Shown here: positions 62,201-64,000 of the stretch, one piece after another
Numbering within the stretch: position 1 is the stretch's first letter
Layout of the letters: the number at the start of each line of letters is the position of its first letter
Assembly (NCBI RefSeq): GCF_963675165.1
Contig: NC_087378.1
Coordinates: 2,825,525 to 2,889,524 of the forward strand
DNA from: Halichondria panicea
Lineage: Eukaryota; Porifera; Demospongiae; Suberitida; Halichondriidae
DNA: 64,000 nucleotides
Direction: 5' to 3'
Notes under the pieces: generated by a model
The model's input: only the letters and a program-made list of their open reading frames with translations
Databases searched by the model: none
What the model was told of the DNA's origin: nothing
Position numbers and translations under genes: made by a program

Positions 62201-63579
62201 CAGCCACTTGTGCCTCAGAATATGCAGTTAGAACAGTTACAGCTGTCAAGTATGAGAGCTAGCTAGCTAGCTAGCTAGCTACTTCTCCAAACAGCTAGGT
62301 TCTACTGGAAAAGCTAGCTATAAACTTTGACCAGACCCGCCCACCACCAATATTCAGCAGCTGCCGTTTTCAATTTGTATTGCACAAGTCTACCAACACT
62401 GCTCTACCTCTGAGCCACAGCTTGACTAGAAACACAGAGCAAGGATTGAACTGCAGTGTTTCAAGCCTCATGAACATGTAATAAGTAGCTTAGACTGTAG
62501 TTGGGCGCCGCCGCCCTCCTTCCGGGCACCGGTAGAGGGCGGTGGCGCCCGACTACTTAGACTGCTAGCTAGCTCAGGTCAATAGCTATGACAATTACAA
62601 TAGCACAAAACATAGTCTACATTGTGTATTGCTATTTTACTGTGTACAATTGTCAAGATGATTCAAAAGTTGAATAGTGCTTGTAGGAAGTAAAAATAAT
62701 TATGAGCCATATTCCATACTTCCCTGGGGGAAGTAAAATATGGCTCATATTCACTGGAAATCACCTAGGATACAGACTGAATCAGTAAATAATAATGCAT
62801 ATACAAATAAGCGGCACTGAGGCATAAGTAAGCCTGCAAAGACCTCATTGAATGTATAGACTCAACAAATCAGGTCTTGCAGGCTTACTTATACCTCAGT
62901 GCACAAGTGCAAGCGAGGTACATGTATACAGTAGTGTGTTTGTGTGTGTGGACTGCTACAGCTGCTCAAGGATCAATGAAGTGCAAGTAAGAGTTTCTAT
63001 AGGCTTCTAGTCATGTAATGCTTGGTTCTCGAGTTATGCCTACTTAGAATGCTATTGCATCCTTTTCAGAAGAGTGCGTAGAAAAACCTGCCCATGGAGT
63101 GTTGCTACTCTACTTAGTAGTTAGCTCTGCACTAGAACACTAGCTATTGGCAGCTGCAAGAGTGAAAAGAGCGCTGCAAGGCTCTGTTGATGCAGCCATT
63201 AGACTTGGACTTTTGGCATAGATTCTTTTTAACAACTATCATAGTCGATCATTATCCACTCTTTGAGTTTCTCTGTGGATTTCTGCTTGCGCAGCAAAAT
63301 TCAAAAATGTTCCTCATTATATAATGTGTGTATAAAAGCTATTGCTAATATAGTAGCTTTATGTTATGTAACTTTGACACCTCCAGCACCTGCAGTGCTT
63401 TCATTTACTTGTATATAATTATAATCGCCTCATAATGATATTTTTGGGGGTGATTATAATTTTATGTACATGTATTACTTTATATCCTGTTCTCTTTCAT
63501 GTTGCAGTTACCAGTTGAGGATGACTATGATTTGGATGATTTTGATATGGATGACGAACCAGGCAAAGACGAACTTTAA
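59227..63579 (+). CDS. PDIA6: Protein disulfide-isomerase A6 (P5)
   Basis: ER-lumen thiol oxidoreductase that forms and rearranges disulfides. Exons: 59227-59236, 59325-59478, 59559-59616, 59728-59854, 60004-60214, 60548-60818, 60968-61122, 61679-61934 and 63508-63579, in phase, 437 residues (human 440). The first exon carries only ten coding bases, MRI plus one base, and the signal peptide ([11 protein letters not shown]) continues in exon 2. Two thioredoxin domains each have an active site APWCGHC; both are split by an intron after the TG of the Trp codon. A Gly/Ser-rich linker separates them, a redox-inactive domain follows, and the acidic tail ends in KDEL, the ER retrieval signal. The intron before exon 60548 contains a second copy of the exon start. 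Confidence 0.97.
60383..60501 (+). repeat. Duplicated acceptor and start of PDIA6 thioredoxin exon
   Basis: The segment CTACAGG(AGG)TACTGACAATTTTAATATTC...GTGTGGCCACTGCAAGAGC occurs at 60395-60450 and again ending at 60569, where the true exon continues. The first copy is bracketed by direct repeats of TTAATGTCCACAT. It reads CGHCKS and then an open frame to a GTAAGC donor at 60502. Confidence 0.85.
61257..61624. mobile_element. TIR element with GGGGCGGATCTAG ends
   Basis: CAGGGGCGGATCTAG and CTAGATCCGCCACTG bound 368 bp inside PDIA6 intron 7. The ends match those at 10875-11410. hAT-like class is inferred only. Confidence 0.7.
62023..62130. repeat. Hairpin element with about 38 bp arms
   Basis: GACTGGTTGACTAGTAATTATGG with TATAACCAACC pairs with the inverse GGTTGGTTATA and CCATAATTACTAGGCAACC series. 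Intronic in PDIA6. Confidence 0.75.
62498..62556. repeat. GC-rich hairpin
   Basis: GTAGTTGGGCGCCGCCGCCC and GGGCGGTGGCGCCCGACTAC form inverted arms around CTCCTTCCGGGCACCGGTAGA. Much more GC-rich than its surroundings. Confidence 0.8.
62701..62752. repeat. Hairpin
   Basis: ATGAGCCATATTCCATACTT pairs with AAGTAAAATATGGCTCAT through a CCCTGGGGG centre. Intronic in PDIA6. Confidence 0.7.
62812..63410 (-). repeat. 500 bp dispersed repeat family, copy 7 (reverse orientation)
   Basis: On the minus strand it begins AATGAAAGCACTGCAGGTGC and runs through the family landmarks to GTACCTCGCTTGCAC. A hairpin (62814-62904, arms around AAGTAAGCCTGCAA) is attached at its right end. It lies in the last PDIA6 intron. 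Confidence 0.85.
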
Positions 63580-63825
63580 ACTCTTGCATGTATAATTATT
63601 TATAATACTCAACTTTATAGGGATCAAATTTTAGGCATGCATTCAGAAGCATTTGCGACTTTGTACGAACTATATTATTGTATAGTACCTTAAATACATT
63701 TAAATTTTAACAATGTGGTGCTGAATATATTATTATTATACATAATATATAAATATCCAGATGCATTCAATATTATTGTGCGCTAAAAAAGGAATTTGAA
63801 GCAAAACATAAACGTAATTATACAC
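63580..63825. other. Intergenic region between convergent PDIA6 and GGT gene
   Basis: About 250 bp, AT-rich, expected to hold both 3' UTRs. No canonical AATAAA for PDIA6 is seen near the stop. Confidence 0.5.
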
Positions 63826-64000
63826 TCAGTCTATACGTGATGGAAGTCCTTGCTTCCTGCTGTCAGAATGAGCTGCTGTCACATTACCGAGATGAGACAC
63901 CCCCACTCCCTGTACAGCTGCATAACCGGAATTCTGACAATGAATAAGATGACCTCTGTTGGCCAGGAACTCTGTTATCCCCGTAGGAAAACCACCTACA
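63826..64000 (-). CDS. Gamma-glutamyltransferase (glutathione hydrolase), C-terminal exon, partial
   Basis: About 57 C-terminal residues read on the minus strand to a TGA at 63826. The segment contains TGITEFLANRGH, AAVQGVGV and AAHSDSRKQGLPSRID. The HSDSRK...G block matches the conserved end of gamma-glutamyltransferases, where the small subunit ends ASDSRKGGEPAGY-like. These are extracellular Thr-nucleophile enzymes that cleave glutathione. The exon may begin at 63995, since TGTAG at 64000-63996 can be an acceptor, or extend past the window. The rest of the gene is not visible, so the family member cannot be chosen. Confidence 0.75.
   Translation of the reverse strand, partial: VGGFPTGITEFLANRGHLIHCQNSGYAAVQGVGVSHLGNVTAAHSDSRKQGLPSRID

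Overview
This is a stretch of nuclear DNA from an animal. Every gene is split by GT-AG introns, many only 50 to 400 bp long, and exon phases join cleanly. A TGF-beta-type ligand with signal peptide, propeptide and furin site marks it as metazoan. Compact gene spacing, intron-rich single-copy genes and AT-rich introns full of short inverted-repeat elements suggest an early-branching invertebrate, most plausibly a sponge. That placement is inference. No bacterial, viral or organellar segment was seen.

Thirteen genes can be modelled. From left to right: DLAT (-, 3' end beyond the window); a gene with an RIIa-like docking domain (+); SNRNP40, a U5 snRNP WD40 protein (+); a TGF-beta family ligand (+); PASK, PAS-domain kinase (-); PAIP1 (+); RPLP1 (+); RFC1 (+); a TPD52-family protein (-); SF3B6 (+); MARS2, mitochondrial methionyl-tRNA synthetase (-); PDIA6 (+); and the last exon of a gamma-glutamyltransferase (-, cut by the right edge). 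All gene models were assembled by hand from splice sites, codon phase and remembered family sequence. They are not supported by transcripts.

Four neighbouring pairs are head to head: DLAT/RIIa gene (132 bp between start codons), PASK/PAIP1 (382 bp), TPD52/SF3B6 (411 bp) and MARS2/PDIA6 (179 bp). Two pairs, TGF-beta/PASK and PDIA6/GGT, run tail to tail. The genes serve general cell functions (pyruvate oxidation, splicing, translation, DNA replication, ER folding, mitochondrial translation, glutathione turnover). They do not form one pathway. The TGF-beta ligand and PASK are the signalling genes.

The longer introns, especially in SNRNP40 (15 kb) and PASK (13 kb), are filled with non-autonomous repeats: a roughly 500 bp family present seven times that carries a variable microsatellite near one end, a pogo-like TIR family, several MITE families and many long hairpins. 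Two local duplications touch coding exons: a degenerate copy of the last exon of SF3B6, and a copy of the start of the second thioredoxin exon of PDIA6. No coherent undescribed multi-gene system was found. The repeats and the duplicated exons are the most unusual material.
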